A DNA stretch of 64,000 bases, from NCBI GenBank assembly GCA_030407005.1, contig JAUDYN010000009.1, positions 744,001 to 808,000 of the forward strand, given 5' to 3'. Shown here piece after piece: positions 24,628-34,947 of this stretch. Both the position numbers and the translations under genes were made by a program. This stretch comes from Desarmillaria ectypa (Eukaryota > Basidiomycota > Agaricomycetes > Agaricales > Physalacriaceae). The notes below the pieces were generated by a model that was not told the origin of the DNA, searched no databases, and was given only the letters and a program-made list of their open reading frames with translations. Position 1 is the stretch's first letter. The number at the start of each line of letters is the position of its first letter.

Positions 24628-26219
24628 CCTTGGGAAGAGAATATAATGGAGGCACTCATAAACCTTTATATATGAAGACGGCGGACCCAGGTGGCAATTC
24701 TCAGGACGTGCAAAAACAACGAGGATATGATACGGATCTCCTTTGATCCCTCACGCTGAACAGCTTGATGACGCCGATAAGATTGGAAGTCGGATGAGGA
24801 AATGCTGGTAACACGTGTCATTGGAAGGGTTCCGCATAGATTACTGTCCCGGCACGTCGTTGCTGTAATCTTATATATGCTATGAAGGTCCCCGGCAATT
24901 GTCTGAGGAAGTGTGATGGGTGCCCGAAGCCATGGCCCCCTTCACAGCAATATATGGTCACACTCTGGTCAAAATAAATAGGACACATGAAACCCGCATA
25001 CATTTCGCACCATCACAGCTACAGCTTTACAGCATCTTGGCGTCCGCCGCGTCCTCATGAGTCCAACGTCCAAGAGTCAACTTTAATCATAGCATGACCA
25101 GGGATGATATTACTAAAATTGAACAGCCTCAAGTCAGGAATTGTTGGAGGCCTTGGCGCTCGACTGGCTTGGCTGGAGTCAATGGCAGAGATGCGTCAAG
25201 TAAACGCGCTCGAAACAGAAGGGGCCAGATGCGACTGAGTATTGCCTCTTTTTTTGAATTTCTGAGTTTTGAAGTCAGATAGGAACAACATGGTGGAAGC
25301 GTGTTTTCGTTGACCCACTGCCTCGCCTTCCTCACAGCACTGGCCGTGTGCTGTCTGGCAAATTTGGGCGCCGTTAAAGTCTGTGAAGCACCGTTCTGCT
25401 TTCTTGACTCATAGCAGCAGTCATCGTTCAAAAATTTCCATTAGAAGAGGCGGGAATAGAGCAATTGAGCAAGAGGATATCAAATTGGCACATGTTAAAC
25501 TTCCTTCTACTCCTTTACCAGCATCCCTGTAAATCACTTACAGACGTTGAGGATTCCCTGCTCTTGGATGTTTAAACTTTGCAACCTTTTGTGTCGAATG
25601 CGATATCGTAGGGCCGGGGCTTGAAGCTACTATTTCTTTGTAGCATCCTATTTCTTCAGCAGCGACACAACCAGATCAATAACAGCGCAACAGAAATTAT
25701 ACTCGACACCTACATTTCAGTAAATGCCTTATTGTCAAGGCCAAGCATTGGAACTCCGAGGTACGTCCATACTGTATCATCTGTTGTTACCAGCTGACTC
25801 CATTGCTCACCAGTAACGCACTGTGCAACGTCAACGGTTGCTACTTATGGGCGGTCACCTTAGAGGCGGCTGATGAGGACCACAGATACTTGATTTCCTA
25901 GTGCCATTGTGTATTCTTCCATTTCTTACTCGAATTCTCAATGTACGTGTCGGGCTCCCAAGATGACGCATGTTTTCTCCAGCTTTGACGCATCTGTGGC
26001 ACGGGAACTCCTTTACTCAAACACCATGAGGTTGAGGTCCAGCTTTATACTCGCGAAAGTCATTTCTGCAAAGCAACACAGAGCGTTTGTAATCAAGGTG
26101 ATCCCAACACAGCTGAACGACGTTACTTTAACAGCACTAGTAAAAAGTTTAGGAGCCTCGCACTCATACGATAAAAAGAGAGGATAAAAACAATTCCACC
26201 ATATCATTCAGCAGTCTGT
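24628..26219. repeat. upstream flank of copy A and 3' flank of the F-box gene
   Basis: About 25060-25440 is the copy-A version of the duplicated flank described at 22.2-22.95 kb; both versions carry AAGAGTCAAC and a matching TCAGATAGGAAC or TCAGACAGGAAC tract. The rest, 25440-26219, has no supported gene. Confidence 0.45.
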
Positions 26220-27888
26220 CTAGAAATCCTCTTCATCCATGCTTACAGAAAAATAGAGTTGGAGTCCCTCATCTTTCAAACTCGTCAAGGAATTCTCAGC
26301 CTCCTCATCAAGATCACAGCTCCCTCCCCACCCCGCCATACTTAGACTGAGCTTTGTGAGGCGTGGTGCGTCGGATGGTCGACGCAGTCGCGAAGCAACC
26401 ATGTCTATGAGAGCATAATTGATGAAAGAGACATGACTATACTTGGTGAACAGGCTGAAAGTGATTGATTGCAGAGACGGGACCATGGAGTGCTGAAGTG
26501 ACCCGTCTACCAGACTGACATCGCTCAATTGTGTCACAAGAGACTGCATAATGGGGTCATAATCGTCTACCCACTCGTTGAATTCAACGAAGAATTCCTG
26601 CAAGCCAGGCATCAGCTGTATGACATTCGCGAGATTGTCGTCCAAGACTGCATCGATGAGGTGTAATCGTGATAGGGAACACTGCGACTGCAGAAGCATC
26701 TGCCGGAGTGCGCCCAGTGCGTCCACAGGACATTTGACTACATTATCTCCCATGTCTACGTCGAAGGTGGTGGTGGTTAGTGTAACGTCCTTCAGCGACG
26801 GTAGTACCAGGCTGCGCATAAAGCTTGGGGAAGACGTCGAAAGCTCTTCGACCGATAGAGACGTGGAAAACAGGATGGGTATTCAGACTTTGAACACCAT
26901 AGTCGTTGTACGAAAATGAGCGAAGCTTTGGAGCCGATTTAACGATGTCAAGATACTCGGGGGTCAGTCGGTCTCCGGCAAATGCTCTTACATCAGAGAA
27001 AGATACAAGATTGGTGACCGGGAAACGGATGTTGACTTCTGGGTGCATATCTACCAGACACAGCTTTTCGAGTTTGGGGGCAATCTCAAAGGCGTGAATG
27101 TCTCCGTGCTGAAGGTCGTGAGAACAATGGAGGTACACGTCGCTCAGTGAATCAATCTTTCCACGGATGAGAGAGAGTCATGGAATAAAGGAAGAGGGAA
27201 TACTTATATTGACGGCTCTCCATCGTTTCGAATGAACGATCATGGCATCGAAACACCGCTCGATTTCTTGAATGTCTCTTTCTTCCATACCACTGTCCCG
27301 GAACTCAAGATTAAAATCGAGAGGATGATTACAGGAGCGTTCCAGGACGACGCGGAGCATTTCCGCCAAGTTGCCTTTCAGCCTAAGCTTGTAGGGGAAC
27401 CGATGAACCACTTTTACGGTAGCCCATAGCTCCAGGCAAAGTGTTTCAATAACATTTCGCCACGAGCTGCACACTTGGCCAAGACGCCACGGCCCGTGCT
27501 GGATTGTGAAGGCACCGAGTCTTAAAACATGCACCCCCAGGGGTAGGCCTCTACTATCCAAAGAGCGGTGTAGAATCTCCATCGTGATCTCTGAGGGAAT
27601 ACGACGTATTGGAGACAGTGCTGTCTTATAGTCATTCTCGAATGACTGGAGACGCGAGATTTGAGTCTGCAGCGACGCGGTAGCATTATGGAGCAAATCA
27701 AGATCGCTCTGTAGCTCAGTAAGAGCCGTCTTGATACCCTCCAAAGACGCTCTCAGCTGAACAGATTGTAGAGGTGATGACGCTTCGTTGGTGAGCAGAA
27801 GGGAGGCGACGCCAGATGGATGGGTGAAGGTTGGTATCCAGTTATGTCTGGCCAGGATTTCCTCCAGAGTGATAGAAGTAGATTGCAT
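26220..27888 (-). pseudogene. F-box/leucine-rich repeat-like gene with a stop and a frameshift
   Basis: The start is ATG 27888. Residues about 45-80 form a coiled coil (LHNATASLQTQISRLQSFEN). The F-box follows: SPIRRIPSEITMEILHRSLD, then PWRLGQVCSSWRNVIETL. The frame then meets TGA at 27180-27178 but continues in the same frame (LSLIRGKIDSLSDVYLHCSH), which fits a CGA to TGA change. Near 26890 the open frame shifts to one continuing SLVLPSLKDVTLTTTTFDVD to the stop at 26220. I see no GT..AG intron that would bypass either lesion. F-box proteins of this type act as SCF substrate adaptors with C-terminal leucine-rich repeats. It is either a young pseudogene or a gene with two assembly errors. 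A more decayed relative is at 20762-21590. Confidence 0.6.
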
Positions 27889-28287
27889 GACAACCTAAAA
27901 TGGAAATCTCAGTCAAGTATTAGCATTACTACAGTAAAAGCATGTACAAGCGTTTTGTGGTATCTGGGGAGTCAGGAAGATTTATTTTGCCGGTGAGATG
28001 TATAGATAGCGGAACAGAAGGCGATAAGTCGGTCGCAGTAGCAGAGAACAAGGGAACCGAGTGAAAATCCCACGCCACAGACTTGTCACTAGCACTGAAT
28101 GAAACAAAGTTGAATTTCGAGGTTGAATTTCGGTACATGCTGCACTATATTTATACAGTATCACCAGGCCAGGGAGACAAAAATAAGGTAGCGACTGAAC
28201 GTCGGGGGCAACTTTCTGATTCCGAACAAACGTGAATGACAGAAGGAAGCGATTCGTATTAGTACACTTAGAGTTACAAGAAGATAC
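27889..28287. other. intergenic between the F-box and NRAMP genes
   Basis: No supported gene. It should hold the promoter of the F-box gene and the 3' end of the NRAMP transcript. Confidence 0.4.
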
Positions 28288-29822
28288 TTATGAGGTTCCC
28301 ATACCGAGACTAACGAGAACATAAACATTCGCTACAACAACGAGAAGCCAGACCGCCGCACCGAACAAGGTAGCGACGATGCTGTTACCAAAACAAACAG
28401 AGCCTCCATCTTCATTCTGCACGGACATGACACGTTTGTTGCTGGTCAACCACAAGAGGGGGAAGATGATGAAGGGTAAGACGATGGACAGAACGACTTG
28501 GGACGCAACGAGGAGGGTGTCAATCCCGTCTTTGCCTACAGCTATGGCGACAGTGAGTGCCGGTATGAGGGACATCAGCCTTGTGAGGAGACGCCTGAAC
28601 ACTGGTGATAGGCGAATGTTAAGGAATCCCTCGGTCACTGCCTGACTTGCTACCGTGGCGATGAGGGAAGAAGATTGTCCGGAGAATAAAAGTGCGACGG
28701 CAAAGAGGGAGGCAGCTGAAGGGGAGACGGCATCATGAATGAGATCATACGCATCAAACAGAGAAGCAGAGCTAGTAGCGGAAGGGAGTGTGGCGCCTGC
28801 TAGGATGAGGATAAGGGAATTGATAACGACTGCGAAGCAAAGGAGGGAGATGACGACGTCCGCAATGCCATGGTACAGATGTGTCTTGACGAAGGAAAGA
28901 GGGTTGTTGGTCGGTGTTTGTGGTGGGGACATGGGCGGGATGCGGAAGACGGACCGAATCCGTTGTCTAAACGTCTGTGGCTTCTCCAGGTCGAGGGGCA
29001 GTGAGTCCGACAAGTCCGATACACGGTCCTGTGTGGCCAATGCCGAGCCAAGAAAGAGACTGTGCGGCATGACGGTCGCTCCTATTATACCCACCGATGT
29101 ATACAGCGCCCCGTTCTTGAGTATATACTTTGACGGGACATACCCAAGGAAAGCGCTGGGCCAGTGAACGTCCACACGGGCGATGATGATGCACATGCAA
29201 ATCAGCACAGCAATCACCAGGACGGCGATGATCACCTCGAAGACGCGTACAGGCCGTCCGCGGAGCGGATCGCCCATGGCGAGGACGAGGAGAACGTCGA
29301 ACGCAGTGATGAGCACGCCATGCCAGATCTGGAGGGCAGGAAAGAGGAGGCATAGCGCAATGGCGGACCCGAGCAGCTCCGCCAAGTCGGTCGCTATGAT
29401 CGCGATCTCCGACATAATATAAAGGGGGTATAGGAGCGCAAACCGAGTTACAGCGCGGGGGTACAGCATAACCCGGCAATGCGAAGCCAGGCCAAGGCCA
29501 GTAACACATCCGAGTCGATGGCATAGCACCTGATCAAGGAAGTCATTACGCCTGTATCCAGCCAACAGGGATCTGCCTACCTGGAAGAACACAGCGAACA
29601 TTCCAGAGAGGACCACAAACAGTAGTCGATAACCAAACGACGAGCCTGCTTGCAGGTCAACGCCCCAGTTGCCCCTGCAGAGCTATCAGTGCTGAGAATA
29701 ATCTCACAAAAAGAGGGTACTCACGGATCAAAATACGCTACTGCGCATATCAGCCCGACGCCAGTATGTTTTTTTCCGTGAGTCCAAAGCGTCTTCAAGA
29801 GGGATCTAGCTGTGATAACCAT
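28288..29822 (-). CDS. NRAMP/SMF-type divalent metal transporter, 477 aa
   Basis: Three exons close exactly: 29822-29725, 29674-29581 and 29529-28288, with introns of 50 and 51 bp. The first intron splits the TM1 metal-binding motif, which reads AVAYFDPGNWGVDLQAG after splicing; the Asp and Asn of DPGN are the metal ligands. TM6 carries GATVMPHSLFLGSALATQ, with the expected Met-Pro-His. The family signature loop is GQSSSLIATVASQAVTEGFL. About eleven apolar helices can be counted, which is the family norm. These proteins move Mn2+ or Fe2+ with protons across plasma or endosomal membranes. Paralogue assignment to SMF1, SMF2 or SMF3 is not possible by eye. The length is somewhat short at both ends compared with yeast Smf proteins (about 550-575 aa), but all core motifs are present. 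Confidence 0.9.
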
Positions 29823-31611
29823 TGATATTGGGCTGAAGGTGAGGGATGGCCGATGTTATATACATATCCAGAACGGGGAGAACCAGACAGAGGGGACCCA
29901 GAAAAGTGGAATACATGCCTCCGCCCTCGAAAACGAGTTAGTGGTAAACTGCCAAGGTTGCCACATGCCGTAATTTGGTCCTTTCCGACGTGTTAGGGGC
30001 TTCAAACGAAAGCGTCGGGATACCCTGTTTTGGCTGTCGGCAGTTAGGCTCGTGATCAGACAAGTATTCAGTACTCATTGTACATCGCTTGCACCATTCT
30101 AACCTCCGCGAACCTATTCCATCATCCTACCATTGAATCGACGGGTAAACCTGAGGCCATCTTTCTGCTAGCTCAAAATACGAACATGGGGAACTCCAGA
30201 GTGTTGGGATTTTGCTGGAAAGTTCTAGAAGGAGCAATCCGGCATCATGCCGAGAGTCGATGAGTAAGCAAGAGAGTCGTAGAAAGTTATAGTACATTCT
30301 AGATTCTAGTGCGAAGTAGTATAAATATGAGCTCTGTAGGAGCCATAGAATAACAAATTCCTTTACATCTGGCTTTACCAGCCTGGAGTCTACCCTGCGC
30401 AACACCCAGGATTCCAACACAGAGACCAAACACAAAACGTCCGACTCGGCGCTGTAATAACTAGGTATCAATACAAGAGTGGCCCTTTACCCGGATATGG
30501 AGGGTGAGGATATACAAAACTCTGCTTTGAGCGCATATCGTCTTTTGTCAAAAGGTTAAAACCGTCAAAAGCGAGTGGAAACTTATAGATACATCATTGA
30601 AAAACAAGAGATATAGGGGATAAATAACAAAATAACAAAATAGCTTCAAATTTCCTGCAGTTTTCCTAAGGTTATGGATAGTTAGACTCGGTCGCTTGGT
30701 CAGAAAACGCTCCAGTTAGAGACTAGTAGCAGATAAACTGAGACCCTTGGGTATGCACAGAACTCAATGCATAGACTGCCGTTGGCACACACTCGATAAG
30801 CTGGCATCCTAAAAATAAGTTATTGAATCTGGTTATCACCCAGTAATTCTGGAACACTACACTCGTATCGTGCATGTTGGCAGGCTTGCCATTCGAGGTT
30901 GCGTAACAGTTATTGCTACGTCAACTCCTACAAATGCCTACGGCTCATCAGCCGTAGCCTATCAACATTTGCAGTTAGCTTCATACGACCAAATGCTGAT
31001 CTTTCGTAATTCTTTGAAAGACCTCTCAGAACCAGTTTCCGTTCCAATAGGCAGTGTAAATGTGATTCTTGGCCGTTCTTGGCGAAAATAGAAAACTTGG
31101 ATTCCTTGTTAAGTTTCTGAGCGTTGAAATAATCTAGAGGAGGTCTCTCACCCCTTTTTCAGTTCTAACCATTGTAGTCCTAATTATTTCGATCCTTGAC
31201 GACTTTCAACCAACCACATTTCTTGTTCCTTGTTCTTAACTTATAGACCAGCCTAAAGTTCCAATACGATTCTCAAACGTGTTGATGATCTACTTGGATC
31301 CTTTGCCTTCTAGTCTTATACTTTAGATGTGCTATAAGCTCCGTTCCAAGTTTCAAGTCGCACACTATTCGATAGGCAATAAAAATCCGGAAAGTCAATA
31401 AATTTACCTTTTGCAGGGATTTCATTCGTCGACAGTGTTTTTCAGCAGAAAGGTACCAACATTTTTACGAGGAGTCTAGTCTGAGCTACTGCCACGCCCC
31501 CGCGGTGTTTGTCTGAATATTAAGGTAAAGTCTCTGCTGCAGGACCGAACCAAACATACCTTCCGCGGATGTCTGTCACGCGTGCTCCCTGAGAGAATTA
31601 GTTTAGAAACT
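29823..31611. other. 1.8 kb AT-rich intergenic
   Basis: This interval lies between the NRAMP start and the copia target site. Short ORFs without motifs occur on both strands. No RNA gene, promoter motif or repeat was recognised. Confidence 0.4.
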
Positions 31612-31616
31612 GCCTG

Positions 31617-31749
31617 TGTTGTAACAAGAGCGAGGAGAACATAGAAAGGATGGTAAAATCCTTGCCTCTTGAGCAAGAGGTGTCCTACTTAAATACATTT
31701 TGTACTACTTCTAGAACTTACTACGAAATACTATGTATGTCCACTTTCA
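31617..31749 (-). repeat. copia 3' LTR, distal part (left of the gypsy insertion)
   Basis: This is 133 bp beginning TGTTGTAACAAGAG on the + strand. It continues, after the gypsy element and one copy of its TTTCA target duplication, at 40252-40329. It differs from the other LTR at 31626, 31641 and 31670. Confidence 0.95.
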
Positions 31750-32172
31750 TGTTACGATTTTTCCGTTATCTTATCTTATCCGAGTCATATCCATGACTCA
31801 TCCATCTAATCTAGTCCAGAAACCGACTCGTATCCAGATATTCGCCGACGACCACCCTCGTTCTCACCATCTGTCACCCCAGACGACTACTATTGGCTCT
31901 ATGATCCTCCCGGATCGTCCTACTTCAGCACCGTTTGTGCATGGACTGTAGCGTTTCATCTAAATATAACGCCGTAGGAATACTATTTAAACAGAGTATA
32001 TTAGACCATTGTACTTTATCTCTTGTTTTAATTAACATCATATACTCCTTACTCGCACTACACTAAAGACTATTAGCGTAGTTCTCTCACTTGGGTGATC
32101 GTTCGAACGCGTAACGGCCCAGAGAGAATCACCTGACGGTCCCAAGTCACGTGTCCAAGGTCGTGCCTAACA
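31750..32172 (+). repeat. gypsy 5' LTR with predicted U3/R boundary
   Basis: A TATTTAA box lies at 31984-31990. About 30 bp downstream, at 32018-32030, is the 13-nt sequence ATCTCTTGTTTTA, which is exactly complementary to the PBS at 32173-32185. If transcription starts at about 32018, the mRNA 5' end can fold back on the PBS. U3 would be 31750-32017. The start site is inferred. Confidence 0.85.
31984..31990 (+). promoter_or_regulatory. TATA box of the gypsy LTR
   Basis: TATTTAA sits 28-34 bp upstream of the predicted mRNA start at 32018. The same box is present in the 3' LTR. The spacing supports the start-site prediction made from the PBS match. Confidence 0.55.
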
Positions 32173-32185
32173 TAAAACAAGAGAT
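32173..32185 (+). other. gypsy primer-binding site, self-priming type
   Basis: TAAAACAAGAGAT immediately follows the 5' LTR. It is the perfect reverse complement of 32018-32030 inside the LTR. I see no match to a tRNA 3' end (no TGG start). This is the Tf1/sushi arrangement, in which the cleaved mRNA 5' end primes minus-strand synthesis. Confidence 0.75.
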
Positions 32186-32231
32186 TTCCAACCAACTCTT
32201 CTTCTATTACGCTAGCCGTATAGAAGAACTC

Positions 32232-33434
32232 ATGTCCGGAGAAGACAGAAACTCTCAAGAACCCCGAACCGTTTCCCTCGGCATTGCCATTGGCGGCGCC
32301 ATTTTATTATCTTTTTTCTCGGTCCTCGCCGTACTTATCTACGAGGAAGAACTCCGGGCCTTGCTAAGGAGGCAACCCCGGAGACCAGAACCAGAACCCC
32401 GCCCCGTCCCGCCCACCACAGATGACATTCCCAGGGGGATATCCCCCGCAAGACTGGGAGAACGAGAGGAGATTCCACTCGTTCGTCCTCGGATCCGATT
32501 CATCGTCGGGCCCTCCTCCTCCTCCGAGGAGAGCACTAATTCGCGGGCCCCGTCTCCGGGGATCGCAGAACTTCGGGACCGAATTGCCCGAAACGCTCTC
32601 GCCTACAACGCGAGGGCTCTCCTCCTCCGGAGCCGGGTGGAACGATCCACCGCAGCAATGGAGCAACCAACAATCGGTCCTGAGGAGACCGAGGAACACG
32701 AGAGGGACGTATGGTCTGACGGGGATGAACCCCCGCCCCCATACCCCGGTCCCCCCCCTCGTCCAAGAACCCCCGCCCTTCGCCAATCCCAGCGAAGGTC
32801 CGATTCCTCGTCGTCCAACAGTGACGACAGCAACAGCAGCAACGGGTCCAACTCCAACGGACCCCGACACCCCGACGATCCCGGAATGGATCGGAACCAC
32901 CCCTACGGTCCCTGGAGCCGTGAGCGGTGGCCAAGCAGGGAGGAAATCTCCATCTCCTCCCTCCCTGTCATCGAAATCTCCGATGACGAGTCCGACGACG
33001 GTCTCGTCGGAATCCACACCCAGGCTGCTCCCCTTGCCCCCGACGATCCCTTCAACTCCGACGGGCTCGATTACACGTGGCCAGAGCTCTCCGACTACGA
33101 TCGGAGAATATTCGGTCCATACCGGACCGCAGCATGGGAAATTCGACGGAGGGACGTCGAAGCCCGAGATCTCTGGGAAGAACCCAGAATGGAGATGGAT
33201 GAGTGGCTCGCCCTCAACAGGGGTGACCCCATCCGAGTACCGATGGAAGGCCCTAGCAACGCCAGGGCCCTCATCGTCAATCACCGGATTCGCGCCAACC
33301 GCGACCGGTCAATCTTCGGTCCCGCCGCCGGGGATCGTTTTCCAGGGTTACTACCCAGAACCCCGCGCGAGCAACGAGAGCTGGACAGGACCCTCCAGCA
33401 TCTCTGGAGGCTGGAGATGGCACGAGAAGATTGA
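32232..33434 (+). CDS. gypsy accessory ORF with one membrane helix, 400 aa, overlapping gag
   Basis: The first ATG in frame is 32232 (MSGEDRNSQEPRTVSLG); the frame is also open upstream into the LTR. Residues about 15-40 form a membrane helix (GIAIGGAILLSFFSVLAVLI). The rest is charged and Pro/Ser-rich, including SDDESDDG and WEEPRMEMDEWLALN, and ends WRLEMARED. From 32422 it overlaps the gag ORF in another frame for about 1 kb. Codons here are mostly C- or G-ending and the composition is protein-like, whereas the gag frame over the same bases is Ser/Thr/Pro-rich low complexity. I infer that this frame is the selected one upstream of 33434. It could instead be the N-terminus of Gag joined by a frameshift. 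No env-like features. Confidence 0.55.
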   Translation: MSGEDRNSQEPRTVSLGIAIGGAILLSFFSVLAVLIYEEELRALLRRQPRRPEPEPRPVPPTTDDIPRGISPARLGEREEIPLVRPRIRFIVGPSSSSEESTNSRAPSPGIAELRDRIARNALAYNARALLLRSRVERSTAAMEQPTIGPEETEEHERDVWSDGDEPPPPYPGPPPRPRTPALRQSQRRSDSSSSNSDDSNSSNGSNSNGPRHPDDPGMDRNHPYGPWSRERWPSREEISISSLPVIEISDDESDDGLVGIHTQAAPLAPDDPFNSDGLDYTWPELSDYDRRIFGPYRTAAWEIRRRDVEARDLWEEPRMEMDEWLALNRGDPIRVPMEGPSNARALIVNHRIRANRDRSIFGPAAGDRFPGLLPRTPREQRELDRTLQHLWRLEMARED

Positions 33435-34653
33435 GGAGGAAGAACCTCAATACAATACGTTTACCTACGATACAGGTTACTACGGAGGGATGGAATACCA
33501 CCACCCTCAAAACGAAATCTATCCGGGTTACCCACCGGATACCCCGGTCGTAAACCCACGACCACTTCCCGACTCACCTCCTCATCATCAGGTGCGTCAT
33601 CAAGGATACCACCCTTATCAGGGTGGCAGTCTTCTCTTTGCAGGGGCAGGGGAAGAAATGGAAGCTGAAGGAACGCCGGCAGGAAACGCCACCGCAGGGG
33701 CGTCAAGAAATCCTGCTACGGCAGAAGAAACTCGGCAGCAGATGCGAACCGAGTTACAGGAGAAAGAGCGGCACATAGCGGAGATGCGTAGCGAGCTCGA
33801 CAAGGAGGACGCCGCCCGTAAGACACTGGCAGACTACCTCCGAGCCCAAGAGCGAGAGAAGGAGCCGGAGAGGGGAAGACCGCCGGGACCACCAAGAGGG
33901 TACCCGGGGTACAGGCCGGATCGATTCTCGATCCCAAGACCGCCCCCTGGTCAGGGACCACCTGACCCAATCCCGAATCCGATCGGGAACGCCGCCGCTG
34001 ATGCCCCGTACTTGGGCATCAAGCCGACCCTCGTCAAGGTCCCCGCCCCGTTCAAAGGGGATCATGACGATATTGAACGCTTCATAGGCGATTGCATCGC
34101 CTATTTTGAAGTATTCAGACATTATTTCCAGGTGCCGTCGCACCTGGTATTATTCGCGACGTCCCACTTCGAGGGTGCCGCCAAGGACTGGTGGGTCTAC
34201 AAGAGACCCGAATACTGGGTAGGCGATGCCTTTGACGGCACCGCGGCCCACTTCCGATACCCTGACTGGGCCGACTTCGTCGACTTAGTCACGAGACAAT
34301 TCCGAGATCCGGCGATCGAGGAAATCCACGAAAAGCGCATGTTCGATCTGCGCATGGGAGCACAGCCCGCCTCCCACTACTTCCAGAAGCTGGAAGAAGA
34401 AGCAAAGCTAGCGGGCCGGAGATCCGATGAGGCGGAAAGAGGCGCGATGGTAAAGGCGGTACGACTAGGAGTGCCTAGTTCGTATACCACCTTCATCTCA
34501 AATATGGGAGTGAGCATTCCGCGCTCATACCCAGAATGGAAGGAGCGCATTCTTCGAATGTATGAAGAGAGACAGCGGAAATGGGTCTTTGACCAGACCA
34601 CCAGTACGCCTCGGGACGGCCAGAAGCAGGGTCCGCGTCCCCAACAACAGTAA
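32422..34653 (+). CDS. gypsy Gag (capsid domain), 743 aa, ends before the zinc knuckle
   Basis: The ATG at 32422 opens a 743-codon frame. The first about 340 residues overlap the accessory ORF and are low complexity, so the real start may be a later Met such as 33490 (MEYHHPQNE) or 33658. A coiled coil (ELQEKERHIAEMRSELDKED) precedes the retrotransposon Gag domain at about residues 540-735 (KVPAPFKGDHDDIERFIGDC; HFEGAAKDWWVYKRPEYW; FQKLEEEAKLAGRRSDEAER). TAA at 34651-34653 ends it, but the same frame continues open to TAG 34945-34947 and includes the CCHC knuckle. Gag assembles the cytoplasmic particle and packages element RNA. Confidence 0.75.
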   Translation: MTFPGGYPPQDWENERRFHSFVLGSDSSSGPPPPPRRALIRGPRLRGSQNFGTELPETLSPTTRGLSSSGAGWNDPPQQWSNQQSVLRRPRNTRGTYGLTGMNPRPHTPVPPLVQEPPPFANPSEGPIPRRPTVTTATAATGPTPTDPDTPTIPEWIGTTPTVPGAVSGGQAGRKSPSPPSLSSKSPMTSPTTVSSESTPRLLPLPPTIPSTPTGSITRGQSSPTTIGEYSVHTGPQHGKFDGGTSKPEISGKNPEWRWMSGSPSTGVTPSEYRWKALATPGPSSSITGFAPTATGQSSVPPPGIVFQGYYPEPRASNESWTGPSSISGGWRWHEKIEEEEPQYNTFTYDTGYYGGMEYHHPQNEIYPGYPPDTPVVNPRPLPDSPPHHQVRHQGYHPYQGGSLLFAGAGEEMEAEGTPAGNATAGASRNPATAEETRQQMRTELQEKERHIAEMRSELDKEDAARKTLADYLRAQEREKEPERGRPPGPPRGYPGYRPDRFSIPRPPPGQGPPDPIPNPIGNAAADAPYLGIKPTLVKVPAPFKGDHDDIERFIGDCIAYFEVFRHYFQVPSHLVLFATSHFEGAAKDWWVYKRPEYWVGDAFDGTAAHFRYPDWADFVDLVTRQFRDPAIEEIHEKRMFDLRMGAQPASHYFQKLEEEAKLAGRRSDEAERGAMVKAVRLGVPSSYTTFISNMGVSIPRSYPEWKERILRMYEERQRKWVFDQTTSTPRDGQKQGPRPQQQ

Positions 34654-34947
34654 CCCAGCGGCAAGAACACCGCTGGGGCGACAGGTTCCTCGGCTCCAAA
34701 ACCAAGTATTGGGAGTGGAGGGACCAATCGTGATGCTGGAACCGGTAAGTGGACGACGTACGGGGGGGCGGGGAAGCCCATGGACGTAGACCGGCAACGA
34801 GCCGAGGGGCGCTGCTTCAGGTGCGACCAAAAGGGTCACCTGAGCAGGGATTGCCCTACAAGAAAAGAGAAGAACGTAGTGAGATACGTGGGGCCCACTG
34901 ACGCAGTGGTGCCGAGCACCTCCAAGATCGAGGAGGTAAAAGAGTAG
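34654..34947 (+). other. nucleocapsid (CCHC) segment in gag frame after an internal TAA
   Basis: Reading on in the Gag frame gives about 97 codons. They include CFRCDQKGHLSRDCPTRKEK at 34813-34872, a classic CX2CX4HX4C nucleic-acid-binding knuckle, before TAG at 34945-34947. The TAA that separates it from the capsid follows a CAACAACAG run and fits a CAA or CAG decay. Programmed readthrough is the alternative. Confidence 0.7.

Noticed and set aside
28739..29524. Long ORFs on both strands inside the NRAMP gene
   Set aside because: They are shadows of the transporter exon, with no motif of their own.
32364..33284. 306-codon minus-strand ORF inside the gypsy gag region
   Set aside because: It is antisense to two sense frames, is rich in Gly/Val from GC-rich complement, and has no motif. 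It looks like a compositional shadow.
32232..33434. Envelope gene of a retrovirus-like element
   Set aside because: There is one membrane helix only, no signal peptide, no cysteine pattern or fusion peptide, and the location is upstream of gag. Envelope genes lie after pol.
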